Below, piece by piece: positions 45,385 through 57,139 of a stretch of 64,000 bases of DNA. The position numbers were made by a program, and so were the translations under genes. Origin of the DNA: Ehretia macrophylla (Eukaryota > Streptophyta > Magnoliopsida > Boraginales > Ehretiaceae); the NCBI GenBank assembly GCA_037974665.1, contig CM075766.1, positions 48,721,569 through 48,785,568 of the forward strand. The letters are read 5' to 3'. Within the stretch, counting starts at the first letter, position 1; each line of letters starts with the position of its first letter. Below the pieces are notes generated by a model. It searched no databases. It was not told the DNA's origin and saw only the letters and a list, made by a program, of their open reading frames with translations.

Positions 45385-47824
45385 CAGATCCTATTCAGAT
45401 ATTCCTAAGGTGTCTACGAACCATTTTCGTAGGACAAATAGCCCAAGAGATTGAGAAAGCAGAAAATGAGTTCTTACTCAACAAATGCTGTGATGTTGCA
45501 AAACTTGGAGATTACTATCTCAGACAGGAAGCTCTGTATTTTACCTTTGGGAAAAATACATAAACCATCAAGAAGGCGTTTGTCTTTAACATGCCACAAC
45601 CACTTCTTGAATTGCTCGAAACAGAGTTCCAACGAGTCAATATTGCAGATCTTAGACAAGTGAGTCTTCCTCACTTGTACCAGATGGCCAGAAATCTCAT
45701 TCAAGATCAGTGCAAGTCCAAGCGACTTGGCAAACTCCTCAAAAACAACTAACAGAAAACAATGGATACTTTTTGCAGAAAAGATTTCTAAAAGTTTGGA
45801 TGTCACACTCACAGTCACTCTCCATGTTCGTGTCACAAATACAAGAAGCACAAACATCATAAAAGGTTTCACAAGTCCAGAAAACCTTTCAAAAAATTCA
45901 GATTTGTAAAGAGACTATCAAAACCCTCTTCTTCCACTAAGTGTTTTTTGTGGAAAGAAATGACATTTTGCAAAGGATTGTTACCTCAAGAAGTCGAAGA
46001 AGCTACCAGTTAAGCTTGTTCAGTTCATTTCAACTCAAAACTTTGATGACCAACTATACACATGGACTTCCGAACCAGATCAAGCCATCCTTAACCTTGA
46101 TATAGCCTCATCCTCAGATCTCACCTCAGAATCCGAATCCTCTGATTCTTAACCAAACCTCTCCACAGCCAAAATACACAAAACCACTAAACAACCAATT
46201 CTTACCACTTTCCAAGCTACCTTTACCCCAGGACAGATCTATAAGCCATACATAAAGCTTGTTATAAACCCTCCAGGATATGTTCCTATCACTGTTACTG
46301 CACTTGTAGACACAGGTTCATGTATTTCTATGATGAAATCCAAGTGTCTTCTTCCTGAATTTTGGATTTCCTCCAGAGCAACCTTTTCCATTGCGTCTGG
46401 TAGTGGATTTGTAAGTAAAGCACACTCCATGACCATACCCATACACTTATCCCCAGATGTCTCAGTCCGACACAGCTTTTACCAATATGATCAATGTTGT
46501 TAAGACATTCTTTTAGGAATGGATTTCCTCACCTTACTTACTCCATTCTCATTTCAGACAGATGGTTTCCAATTCCTACACAATCAGTATACCCCTTGGG
46601 TATCTTTACAGGAATTACCCTCACAAGTTTCAGTCATTCAAGATGATGAATTTGCTGAAGAGATAAACCTCCTCCTTTCTTGTTGTGGTGATCTTCCAAA
46701 CAAGTTTTGGGAAAGAAAGAAACACTTTGTCTCTCTACCTTACAGAGAAAATTGGTAGATGCCACACCAAACCGCCTCTCATCCAGGAATACCAAAAGAT
46801 GAAGATCTTTGTCAAGCTGAAATTCAAACACTCCTTGAGCAAGGTCTCATCCGACCATCCAGATCTCCATGGGCAAGTCATGCATTTTATGTCAACAAAA
46901 GATCTGAACAGGTCCGAGGAAAGAAAATATTGGTGATAGATTATCGCCAACTCAATGATCAATTGCATTATATCAGATACCCTCTTCCAAGAAAGAACAA
47001 CTCCTCCAAAAGCTGTCCAATGCCAAATTCTTCTCCAAATTTGATATGAAATCCAGATTTTGGCAAATTGGTATTACTGAAGCTGATAGATTCAAACCTG
47101 CTTTTGATGCTCCACAAGGTCATTATGAATGGAATGTCATGCCATTCGGTCTCAAAAATGCACCGTCGAGTTCCAACACAGAATGGATGCTGTGTATCGA
47201 TCCCTTGCGTAGCACTGTATTGTCTACATTAATGATGCTTTGGTATTCAGTAACACAGCTGAAGAACACCACCAGCATCTCCGACAATTCCAGGAACTAA
47301 CCTACTAGCATAGATTAGTTCTAGCTAAATCCAAGATGAAAATTGGTCTAAATGCTATTGATTTTCTTGGTATGTAGATAAGAGAATGACACATTCTTTT
47401 ATAGGACCACGTATCAAGCAAAGTCCTCGACTTTCCTGATGAACTTAGAACTGTTACACAGATCCAGCAGTTTCTTGGCCTTATCAATTATGTTTCGTCC
47501 CATGTCCCAGCATTGGCCAACTACACCAACCAGATTTCCAAGTACCTCCGAAAAGCCAACATTGAAAATTGGTCTCCAAAAGCTACAATTGCAGTTCAAC
47601 AACTGAAAGAGCTCTGCAAAACACTTCCTCCTCTCAAGATCCTAGGTCCGAGACAACTCATCTTGCAGACTGATGAGCATCTTCTCGCCTTCCAGAGTTT
47701 TTCTCAAGAAGATGGCTATTCCACTGCAGACCTTAGGTCTGACTACGACCCGTGGAGGGGAGTTCTTAGCCAAAACAGTCAGGAATGGTGGGATGATATT
47801 GATCTCAATAACAACAGATGGTGA

Positions 47825-48224
47825 CTCATTGCAAACAGGATTTCAGGAATCCCGGGTAGACCCCATGACGAAGCCTCGTGTCATGTAAATAAGTTTGTCA
47901 TGTTGTAATAATAGGATATGACAGGAATCTTTTGTCACTTCAGATTCCCTTTAGGTCATGTCTCGTTTGTCTATTTGTAATAAGTAAGATTTCCTTTATT
48001 AAAGGAAACCGCTTTAGTCGCGTCAGGTTTGTCTTATTGTGAATTATTAGAAATCTCTTTATGTCATGTCAGCTTTTCCTTTATTAAAGGAAACTGCTTT
48101 AGTCCTTGTCAGGAATAGTGAAGATTCCGCTTGTATTATTAGGCTTTGTAATTGTTTGCCTATAAATAATAAAGAACCCCTGACTAAAGGGGCAGAGCCA
48201 GATTTGGATTGAAACACTTCTTGT
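47825..48224 (+). other. Pararetroviral leader downstream of V5, ending at host DNA
   Basis: It carries the TGACG-type palindrome (about 47867-47887) and the TATAAATA box near 48160, then stops at about 48224, before the primer-binding site. This is the right border of the viral block. Confidence 0.75.
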
Positions 48225-48230
48225 CCCTGC

Positions 48231-48775
48231 ATTTGTCATTTCCAGTTGTGGAGGAGATAAGGCGGTCCTTGCCACCACCTGTTCAAGCTTAGGGCTTAGA
48301 GGGTCCGTTATGTTATTTGGAATGTTTAGACCATTTGGGTTTTGGAAATCCCAGGCCCATCCTCTACCCGGGTTGATGAGTCCCGCCGAACTCATCTTGA
48401 TGATTTGTGTTTTGTGCATGTTTCGGACTGTCAATCTGACAGTTTTTTCAGCGAATCTACAAGGGAATTTTCCAGCTGGTGTTGTTTCGATGACCATGGA
48501 TGTTGATTCTGGTTTGAAGGCGAGTTTTGGTCGTTGGTTGTCTCTGGCGATGTTTTGTTTGGGATCAGATCTTAGGGTTTTATCTTTTGTCTGGGCCAGT
48601 TTGCTTTGGTCTTATCTTGTTAAGATCGTTGTATGGGCTTTGACCCAATAGTTTGTTATTTCTTTGTTTTGGGCCATGACCCACTCCTTCTGTCCAGTCA
48701 TTTTTGGGCTTGGACTATTTTGTATTTCGTTTAAGTAATGGATTTCTCTTTTTCGACCCAAAAAAAAAAAAAAAT
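48231..48775 (+). mobile_element. LINE-like 3' fragment with poly(A) tail
   Basis: Non-viral GT-rich sequence with no coding similarity ends in GACCC followed by about 14 A at about 48762-48775. Such ends are typical of 5'-truncated plant LINE copies. No target duplication could be recognised, so this is tentative. Confidence 0.4.
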
Positions 48776-48797
48776 TAGAAAGGGGTTGGTCTTAGCT

Positions 48798-48871
48798 CAG
48801 AATTCAGCCATTCGATTCAGAAATAAAAAAGTAGGCCCACAGCAATCATGAGTCGAATGGTCGAATTCTGG
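48798..48871. repeat. Short inverted repeat (21-22 bp arms)
   Basis: TCAGAATTCAGCCATTCGAT (from 48798) is repeated inverted at 48850-48871 with two or three mismatches and a 31-bp spacer. Confidence 0.55.
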
Positions 48872-48914
48872 AAGCTAGAATTTTCAATTAGAAAGCAATC
48901 CATTTAGATGCACG

Positions 48915-49273
48915 AACTACTGTTGTGTTCTTTGGGCTGCCCGTGTTTCTGTTATACTTTGGGCCTAATAAAATTAGGTGGGCCCCCGTTCATTTTTCTA
49001 TTTCACCGAATTCTATCTTGATGTGATCTTCTTTTGCATTTCGATTTGGGTTGATGGTCTGGGTGTGTTGGGACTGCTTGGTATGATGGGCTCATTTTTG
49101 GTGGTGCAACGCTGCAGCATGCTTTCACGTGTCACTTGGGTTTGCTGTGTTGTTGGGCTTGTATATGATATGTATCTTTTCCCTTGGGCTTGGTTGGTCG
49201 GGTCCAATTTGTGTATCTTTCGTTGTGTTTTAATGAATTTCTTTCTATCTTTTGACAAGAAAAAAAAAAAAAC
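48915..49273 (+). mobile_element. Second LINE-like 3' fragment with poly(A) tail
   Basis: GT-rich sequence resembling 48231-48775 in composition ends TTTTGACAAG followed by about 14 A (49259-49273). The start is not defined; the call rests on composition and tail. Confidence 0.35.
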
Positions 49274-49703
49274 AAAGATCAGTTATGCATTCTTATTTTT
49301 CATATTAGCAGAATTCAGAAACACTAGTTGAAATCATGGACAATTATTTTAGCTCTCACTTAAAAAAAATACACATTCATATAATTTTATTAAACGTGTA
49401 TTATAGTTGATACTGAAAAAACAAATAATTCTAAATTGGTCCCAGCAGAAAACAATCTATTGCTAACCTATAATTTAACTGACTTTATCACTTAAACATG
49501 GCACCATTAAGCTTTGTATTTAATAGGCTGCATTTAATTTTTCAGTTACGTGTTCTTGCTATTAAGAACCTGTTATTACTCTTTAAATCTGTCGACTCAA
49601 TTCCTCCTCTTCCATCTTTTTCTGCGGGGAATTTTTCTCTTACTTAGCAACATAACAAATCTAAGAAGCTAAAGCCATTTAGCACTACTGTGACACAGAA
49701 GTC
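49274..49703. other. Upstream region of the UGT gene
   Basis: AT-rich sequence with no coding or repeat signal recognised. It should hold the promoter and 5' UTR of the gene at 49704; no clear TATA box was found. Confidence 0.4.
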
Positions 49704-51212
49704 ATGGGTGATTATTGGTTCGATGCTTCGGGCGAAACCAATTCTCAGGGTGCGACGGGCAGTGTGGATGCTAAAACTGAAGCTGATGACATTCACATAA
49801 TTTTCTTCCCTCTAATGGATATAGGCCACATGCTCCCAATGATAGACATGGCAAAAGTCTTTGCTAACCGTGGCACGAAGGTGACAATGGTCACCACACC
49901 TCACAATGTCCCTCTCTTCTCCAGAATTGTCGAAAAATCAATCAACCAAAACCGTCAAGTCGAGTTAAAGATCATAAAGTTCCCAGCAAACGAAGCCAAC
50001 CTTCCTCAAGGCATTGAAAATGTCGATCAAATTACAAATCAAGATGTTTTCTACAAGTTTTTTCGTGCCACGGACATGCTTCAAGAGTCATTGGAACATG
50101 TTTTACTCGAATGTCGTCCGAATGCATTGGTTGCAGACATGTTCTTTCCATGGACAACTGATTTAGCAGCCAAGTATAATATCCCTAGACTAGTCTTTTA
50201 TGGTACTGGTTTTTTCCCAATGTGTGCCTTAGGTAGTTTAATGAAGTACAGGCCGTACAATAATGTCTCATCAGATGATGAACAATTTCTATTGCCTATG
50301 CTTCCTGATGAGATTAAGTTGACACGATCACAATTGCCACCACATATCAGACTAGATTACGAAGATGAATTCGTCAGATTGCTCAAACGAGGTAAAGATT
50401 CAGCCATGACGAGTTATGGAGTTATCGTAAACAGCTTTTACGAGTTGGAGCCAGAGTATGCTGATCACTATAAGAAAGATAACAAGGCTTGGCATATTGG
50501 TCCAGTGTCACTTTGTAACAGAGACACTAAAGATAAGGCTCAGAGAGGGAAGGAGCCATCGTTTAATGAACACGAATGCTTGAAGTGGCTTGATCTGAGG
50601 CAACCAAACTCGGTCGTGTATTTAAGTTTTGGTAGCGTTGCTAGATTTCCAGAGGGGCAAATTCAGGCCATCGCGGCCGGGCTTGAAGCTTCCGGGCAAG
50701 ATTTTATATGGGTGATGACTAAAAATGAAGACGAAAATGGAATTGAATGTAAATTACCAGAAGGATTTGAAGAGAGAATGAAAGATAAAGGTGTAGTGAT
50801 CAAAGGTTGGGCACCTCAAGTGTTGATTTTAGATCATAAGGCCATTGGAGGATTTGTAACACACTGTGGATGGAATTCTATTCTTGAAGGTGTAAGTGCT
50901 GGCTTGCCTATGGTTACATGGCCAATGTCTGGGGAACAATTTTTCAATGAGAAGTTGATAATAAATGTGTTGAGAATTGGTGTTGCTGTGGGAACACAAC
51001 GATGGGTTAGATTAGCAGGAGATAGTGTAAACAGTGATGCTGTGGAGAAGGCAGTGAAGAGGATCATGGTTGGTGAGGAAGCTAAGGAAATGAGAAGTAG
51101 AGCGAAAGTGCTTGGAGAAAAGGCGAGGATGGCGGTTGAAGAAGGTGGATCTTCTTACAAGGAATTAAACGCTTTGATAGAAGATTTAAAATCGTACCCC
51201 ATTGCACCGTGA
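49704..51212 (+). CDS. UDP-glycosyltransferase, UGT73-like (family 1)
   Basis: Intronless 502-residue cytosolic enzyme that should transfer a sugar, probably glucose, from UDP-sugar to a small plant metabolite. The segment IIFFPLMDIGHMLPMIDMAK carries the catalytic His42, and VADMFFPW carries the partner Asp145. The C-terminal 44-residue PSPG box that binds the UDP-sugar spans residues 369-412: WAPQ at the start, HCGWNS in the middle, and a final Gln that in this family favours UDP-glucose. Overall pattern (TTPHNVPLF, KFP...LPQGIEN, WPMSGEQFFNEK) places it with the UGT73 group, which includes flavonoid, coumarin, hormone and triterpene glycosyltransferases; the acceptor cannot be told. The 28-residue N-terminal stretch before DDIHIIFFP is longer than usual, but no later Met precedes the conserved core, so 49704 is the best start. 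A 3' relic of a similar gene lies at 58103-58269. Confidence 0.93.
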   Translation: MGDYWFDASGETNSQGATGSVDAKTEADDIHIIFFPLMDIGHMLPMIDMAKVFANRGTKVTMVTTPHNVPLFSRIVEKSINQNRQVELKIIKFPANEANLPQGIENVDQITNQDVFYKFFRATDMLQESLEHVLLECRPNALVADMFFPWTTDLAAKYNIPRLVFYGTGFFPMCALGSLMKYRPYNNVSSDDEQFLLPMLPDEIKLTRSQLPPHIRLDYEDEFVRLLKRGKDSAMTSYGVIVNSFYELEPEYADHYKKDNKAWHIGPVSLCNRDTKDKAQRGKEPSFNEHECLKWLDLRQPNSVVYLSFGSVARFPEGQIQAIAAGLEASGQDFIWVMTKNEDENGIECKLPEGFEERMKDKGVVIKGWAPQVLILDHKAIGGFVTHCGWNSILEGVSAGLPMVTWPMSGEQFFNEKLIINVLRIGVAVGTQRWVRLAGDSVNSDAVEKAVKRIMVGEEAKEMRSRAKVLGEKARMAVEEGGSSYKELNALIEDLKSYPIAP

Positions 51213-53857
51213 AATTTATAATTTTAAAATAAACTTGATATAATATTTTTTGAAGAACTGTATCATAAATTTTATAATTTTAAAATAAATTCGATATAAT
51301 TTTCTTTAAATTCTTCAAAGAAAAGATATTGTACCATCAAATCAACTTGATCATTTATGAATAGAAACGAGTTGCAAATAAAAAACAATTATTTGAAGCC
51401 TAAGCTAACATTTTCTTTGATTGATTTCATAATCTATTGCTCACACTAATTTTAAATTGTTAAGAGATGGAGAGAAATATATACAAAGCCATCTACAAAA
51501 GATACTTGGATGAACATAATTTTAATCTAAATCACAGTTTTAATCTTTACCGTAAAGAAAAGATTTGCTTATAGGGAGGTACTGTTGGCTCCCACTTAAC
51601 ACACATTTGAATTTATTTGTTTTTGGTCCACATAAAGAAGACTCCTCATCATTATGATTCTTTTGAATCTGGATAGGATATTTCAACTCTTGGAAATACA
51701 AATAGTGATGAATGGCTATCATTGTGTCTCATGCATATTTATTAGGACGAGATTTGATTCTTATAACTTTGCACTTTGCAGTAGGTATGTATTGTAGTTC
51801 AAATTTATTTTCTTTCTTTTGCGATTCGATTCCTATGACTCTTGTCTTTATGAGAATTTTATCTTTTGTATTTTCAAATTCAAATTGAAATAAAATAAGG
51901 TAACATTAAATAATTGACTATACGTTAAATATTGTCAGTATTTATTTAACAACAAAATTGAATGATTTTGTCAAATATTTATAATCAACAAGCTCGAATT
52001 AAATTGATTTGCTAGGTCAAGATTCTGTTTCCACTCTTCTCCTACGCCTTCCTTGAGATCTTTAAAATATTTGACGTGAACGTTGGCTGATAAAGAACAT
52101 TACGCATCCACTGCTCTAAATATTGGCCGTTAAATGCGGTGTTGAAGCTTGTCAATTCATTAACAACCTTCACTTTCTTTCGGTTACTCCTTTGGACATC
52201 ATCAATATGAATTTGACCTCTTTTCTCTTCCAGTCAACCACGCAATTCATGGCTTTTTTTTTTCTTTTCTTTTCTGTGTGGAAGGAGACAAAATCGTGTT
52301 ATATATTAATCACTTTTAAAAATATTTCACTGCACTTATCTTTATCCAACAATAATAGGGGCAGCAGACTAACTGTGTGCATGGTTTCAAAAAGTTATGC
52401 AGTCATTCCCAAATTACAATAATCTATTAGGCATATGCTCTGTTTTAACATACAGTTGGGAAATTTAGCAAACCACCTAGAGAATTACTACCATCCGGTT
52501 CAGATTTTATGCAGCACTTTGAAAGATAATGGTATTAAATATTTCCTAGGTTATTGGACCCTAGAGACATTTACAACCATTCTGCATTTTTTATTATTAT
52601 TAGATTTCTCTTAATATTATAACGTTTTGGATATTTTTTTTTTTTAATTTATCATGTCAAAGTTTAATAAGACATGCTTTTTTAGTTGAATTATAAATTA
52701 TTAGTTAGCAGAGATTTGAAATCTATTTAAAATAACAAAGGGAACAAAAAGAAAAGAAATAATAGCAGTACTATATCTTGTCCGATCAATCAGTTCGATA
52801 TAGATATAATCAAATCCATTAATGCTATATAAGACTACCCATTCATTATAATAATAGTCACATTGTGGGGGATGCAATTCCATGTGAAAAAAATGCAAGT
52901 ACATTTCAAATCAAATTTCGTGTCTCGAATATCATTAGCTTCCTAGCAAAGAGGTCCGTTTATGTTAACTAGTAATCATGTATTTTTGCTGTTAAAACTG
53001 ATTAGGCTCTAAACTGATCAGCTTAACCAGACAAGTATGTACACCATTTATACATCAAATCTTCTAAACTAATCTAGTAATCAAAATTGAATATGTCATG
53101 TGTGTGAATCCTTTCGTAATATTATAAAGTGAGATTTAACGCTAATAAACTTTTTCCATTATTATCAATTATACATAATTATTAGATCTCATTTATAATA
53201 TTGAAACGTGAATTCATTTTCTAAAAAAATTATCCCAGTTATTACACATCTCATCAAGTGGTTAAAAAAAATTATAAAATCCAGAAGCTTCGTCGAAGCT
53301 CTACCCTTATCATTACTAGCTTTCCCATGTCCCTAATCTAAGCCTCTTTTCACTCCAAAACTCCAAAGCCTCATGCCTCACTTTACACGTCCACCAACAT
53401 ATGCTTACGCACAATAATTTGGTCGTTAATCGTGAATACAAACGTATTTTGATCACAATTTCATCAACCTTGAACGGCGTCGTTTGGAAGTCGGTTGTTC
53501 CTACACCCTTCATTTTCCCGTCCCACCATCTCCAGTAATGTGGGACCAATCAGAGACCTCCCATCTCCATTCTGATCTACCATTTCGTATTCCAATCAAA
53601 TTTCGAATCATTCCCTCATAATTTATCTCAAAACTCTAAAAATTTTAAAAAAGAAAAAGTTTACAAATAAATAACAAAGTGTAGTGGCGTGTTTATACCT
53701 TGAGTCAGTCAATAATTTAGCAATATATGTGATCGAAACTTATTAGTTTCAATTTAAATTTTTTTTTTCTGTTTTAAGTATAATAGAAATCATCGAAATC
53801 GTAATTTATATTTAAATTTTTTAATTATAATATATTTTTATTTGATCACGATACCCA
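51213..53857. other. Intergenic region between UGT and IRX15-like genes
   Basis: AT-rich host DNA. A unit of about 30 bp (AATTTTATAATTTTAAAATA, then AA, then TTGATATAAT or TCGATATAAT) occurs twice at 51215-51248 and 51268-51300, just after the UGT stop. No gene or transposon was recognised. Confidence 0.5.
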
Positions 53858-53865
53858 TATATAAA
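53858..53865 (+). promoter_or_regulatory. Possible TATA box of the IRX15-like gene
   Basis: TATATAAA about 340 bp before the start codon; this would give a 5' UTR of about 310 nt. The surrounding DNA is AT-rich, so chance is possible. Confidence 0.35.
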
Positions 53866-54203
53866 GTGTGATACAAAATTTTAATAATAATAAATTATTA
53901 CTCAGCTATTTTATTTAATATTAGATGTGAAAACAAAAATTAAAAAAAAAAAATCATTTTCTTACTTATTACAACACATTATCTCTTCGATACGTGTCCC
54001 TTCTAAATCTCCTCCGCGATTCTTCTGTCTCTTTTCACTTTCTCCACTTCTTACAGTTCCATGTGAGAAAAGGAACAGAAACAAAAGTACAAATCAAACT
54101 TAAAAACAAAGCTCTCTCTGTATCTCATCACGCTCGCGATAATTTATTCTTTTTCACTCTGCAAAATCTGCAATTAAACAACTCTATACTAAACTTGAAG
54201 AAG

Positions 54204-55187
54204 ATGAAGACTAGCACCAAGCTCATAGTTTTCCATCCTACTATACACAACAAACAAGCCTTAACCCCAACAACAACAACACTAAATGCCTTCCATCATC
54301 ATCGCCTTTGGCTCTTAGCCTTTGTTTCATTCTTCACTTTCGCCTTCGTCTTTACCTTCATCACCACCAAAGACACCTTCCCCACTGTTGCAACCGCCGC
54401 CTCCGCCGCCACCGCGGCCACCAAACCCCCACTTCCCAAGCATGTCTTTGATGCTTTCATCCACTATGCTTCCATTAACACGTCTGCCACCGCCTCCCGC
54501 ATGTCATCCGCGGAGCTGAAGTCCATCTCAACCGTTCTCCGCCGCTGCAAACCACCATGCAACTTGCTCGTTTTCGGCCTCACCCACGAGACCCTTTTGT
54601 GGAATTCACTAAACCACAACGGCCGCACAGTTTTCATCGACGAAAGCGCTTATTTTGTCTCCAAGCTTGAAGAAAAGCACCCAGAGATTGAAGCTTACGA
54701 TGTGCAGTTCACGACAAAGGTTAGCGAACTCTATCAACTGTTAGCTTACTCAAAAGAGCAGCTCAAAAACGAATGCAGACCTGTGCAAAATCTGCTATTT
54801 TCTGATTGTAAATTGGCCGTTAATGATCTTCCGAACCACATATACGACGGCGCATGGGACGTGATGTTGGTGGATGGGCCACGCGGGTATTTTCCGGCGG
54901 GGCCTGGTCGGATGGCGGCGATATATACAGCAAGTGTGTTGGCGAGGAGTAAAAAAAGTGGTGGCGATAAAACGCACGTGTTTGTGCATGAAATTGATAG
55001 AGAAGTGGAAAAAGTTTCAGGTGATGAGTTTTTGTGTAGTGAGAATTTGGTGGAGACTAATGACTTGTTGGGTCATTTTGTGGTGGAGAAAATGGAGGCT
55101 AATAGTAATAGGTTTGAATTTTGCCCAAATTCTGATTCAGATTCGTCATCGTCGCCATTATCAACATCACTTTACAAGGGTAATTGA
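54204..55187 (+). CDS. IRX15-L: IRX15/IRX15-like protein (DUF579, xylan biosynthesis)
   Basis: Intronless gene for 327 residues. Residues 35-54 (LWLLAFVSFFTFAFVFTFIT) form one membrane anchor after a short basic N-terminus, as in Golgi type II proteins. An Ala/Pro-rich stem (about 60-85) leads to the DUF579 domain (about 95-300) with hallmark segments ELKSISTVLRRC, PPCNLLVFGLTHETLLWNSL, NHNGRTVFIDES, RPVQNLLFSDCKL, LVDGPRGY and HVFVHEIDREVEKV. IRX15 and IRX15-L are needed for normal glucuronoxylan chain length in secondary walls; related DUF579 proteins methylate glucuronic acid on xylan. The closeness of these segments favours IRX15/IRX15-L over the methyltransferase branch, but this was judged by eye. 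An in-frame GTG upstream at 53994 was rejected as start because the family begins at MKTSTKL. The Ser-rich C-terminus is variable in the family. Confidence 0.9.
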   Translation: MKTSTKLIVFHPTIHNKQALTPTTTTLNAFHHHRLWLLAFVSFFTFAFVFTFITTKDTFPTVATAASAATAATKPPLPKHVFDAFIHYASINTSATASRMSSAELKSISTVLRRCKPPCNLLVFGLTHETLLWNSLNHNGRTVFIDESAYFVSKLEEKHPEIEAYDVQFTTKVSELYQLLAYSKEQLKNECRPVQNLLFSDCKLAVNDLPNHIYDGAWDVMLVDGPRGYFPAGPGRMAAIYTASVLARSKKSGGDKTHVFVHEIDREVEKVSGDEFLCSENLVETNDLLGHFVVEKMEANSNRFEFCPNSDSDSSSSPLSTSLYKGN

Positions 55188-57139
55188 AGATAATATATTA
55201 GTAGAATTGTGTCTTGTACTTTTATTTTTTCCTTAAATTGTAAGATATATAGTTTCATGCATCTTGTAATTTGATAGCATCAAGTGTTAAATATTTACAA
55301 GATTTGATGAAAACAAGTATTTTTTATTATTTTGTGTTTTTATTTTTCTTTTTCCCACTTTTAGAGCGTAAAATTACGAAAAAATGTGTCCCCCTCTAGG
55401 CAAGGGAGGTGTGTATTGAGATGAGTGGGGTTGTAGTCTTGCACCCCCATCTTTCAGAATAAATGTGAATTTTAAAGGTTTTTAAAAGTTTTTTTAGTTT
55501 CAAAAATCGATTTAGTCTTTACTAAAAAATATTATTTGTTTATAAATATTAAAATGTGTATTCTTTTTGAATAAACTTGATCTGAAATTGTCGTCACACT
55601 TTTTTTTCTATTCCTGACCCAGTTAGAAAGAGAATGAGAATGCTTGACTAAGTATTTTGAATTATCGAGTGAGAATTTGAATGGTGATTAATTCTTTTTT
55701 TTTTTTTCAGAAATCTTTGGTCAAATTCTCTACAATGAAATATATGCATCACTACCATTGGCCCGAAAAGAGAGTAGTGGACTTTATGTATTTTTTTTAT
55801 AAATAATGTTATTTTTTAGGGTATGAAATTTTAAAAAAATATAAAAATATCTAAAAATAAAAAATTTTACATTTTAAAATCTTCCGTTGAGAATAACCTT
55901 ACCATGATGATGTTCTTAACTTCCTCATCTCTCAATTTTCCGCTCCGTATTCCACTATCTCATCTGCTATATTTCAGACCACTTTCAAATTTCTAAAATC
56001 CCATCATGTCTCAGCATTTTAAAATTTCTGCTAACCATGTTGTTTGAGCATTGGACATGCAGAAAACAAGGGCAAGGCTACTTCGAAATAAGGTGTCGGT
56101 GATGGGTTGAAAATGGGCAACTAGGCTCCGAGATGTTTTTTTCCGACTATTTCTTGATAACTTTTTAAACTCGTATTTAAAATTAAATTTTAAGACACAT
56201 AATTTATTTAAACAATAATATTTCAAATTATTAAACACAAGACTGATTAGTTTTTGAGCTAATTCAAACTCAAAGTACTAATTAATCTCAAATCTCTACC
56301 ACTAAACTGACTATGCAAGGTAATAAACTCCAATATCCTTGTGTGAAATTGACGATTGCTGCCACTAAGACTTTGGTCTAATAGTATGTAATTTGTTTTA
56401 TATACGAAAAATTATAAGTTTGAGTTTCGTTAAATAATTTATATGATCTTAAGTTTCTTTTAAATTAAAAAATAAAAAATAAATAAAATTGACCATTGCT
56501 TTTAGCTTGCGCTTTCTTTATGGCCCAGCGAAGCAAATTTGAATTCGACCACAGGACATATGTTTCACAACTAAAGACGCGCAAAAAATCTTACATTGAA
56601 AACACGCACCACACATAGTAGTAGGATCCTTCCCGCGTGTGCTGAGAAAACTTGAGAAAGATGCGTGGGATTAGTATCAGCAACAGCACAGTGGACCTTC
56701 CTGGTGGTAATAGGCTAGCCCAAGTCTTGTCTGCTTTTACTGAACAAAAAAAATAAAGAAGGTCTGTCTGCTTTTAAATCACGTGAGACACGTGACTAAA
56801 GCGTACGTAACGGTAGCGGGAGTAAAAGCGCGGGAGACGGGGCGGTGAGGGAAAAGTGGCTCGTACTGGGCTTTCGTACCAAACGAGCGGTCCATAGCAG
56901 CCATGAGCCTCACGATATTAATAATGTTGGGTTTTGTCAGAGAAAATATCACGAACACGGATCTCGATTTGGGATTTGGGCCCATAGTTGGGGCAGTGAT
57001 GAAGTTTGATTTTTCAGTAATGTATTATAAAACTTTGTTATTAGTCAAATGAAATTCTATTAACAGAAAAAAACGTACAAAGATTAATCTAATTCTCATA
57101 AGGTGGATGTTTAAGTTTAAAAGTTTATACAAACAGTAA
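55188..57139. other. Intergenic region
   Basis: AT-rich with no recognised gene. A GC-richer patch at 56760-57000 carries two G-boxes (CACGTG at 56780-56785 and 56789-56794) but no supported reading frame follows. Confidence 0.45.

Larger units (their letters stand above)
41435..47824 (+). pseudogene. V5: endogenous pararetrovirus ORF without movement protein and RNase H, split by solo LTR B2
   Basis: Caulimoviridae-like polyprotein gene on the + strand. The first frame (41435-42406) is open and joins the N-terminal domain to the coat region with the same deletion of the movement protein as V4 (junction about 41745-41785). A stop at 42404-42406, then solo LTR B2 (42637-45384) interrupt it. 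After the LTR come the rest of the coat protein with a damaged zinc knuckle (45942-45983), protease with DTG at 46309-46317, and RT (about 46519-47300) in which the catalytic YIDD has become YIND (47225-47236). At about 47670 the frame jumps past RNase H into the C-terminal tail. Many stops and shifts are present. Confidence 0.82.

Noticed and set aside
48978-49331. Open frame of 117 codons with hydrophobic segments
   Set aside because: It runs through the poly(A) tail of a LINE-like fragment and resembles nothing coding.
54874-55236. Overlapping frame in the IRX15-like gene
   Set aside because: It is out of frame with a clearly conserved DUF579 sequence.
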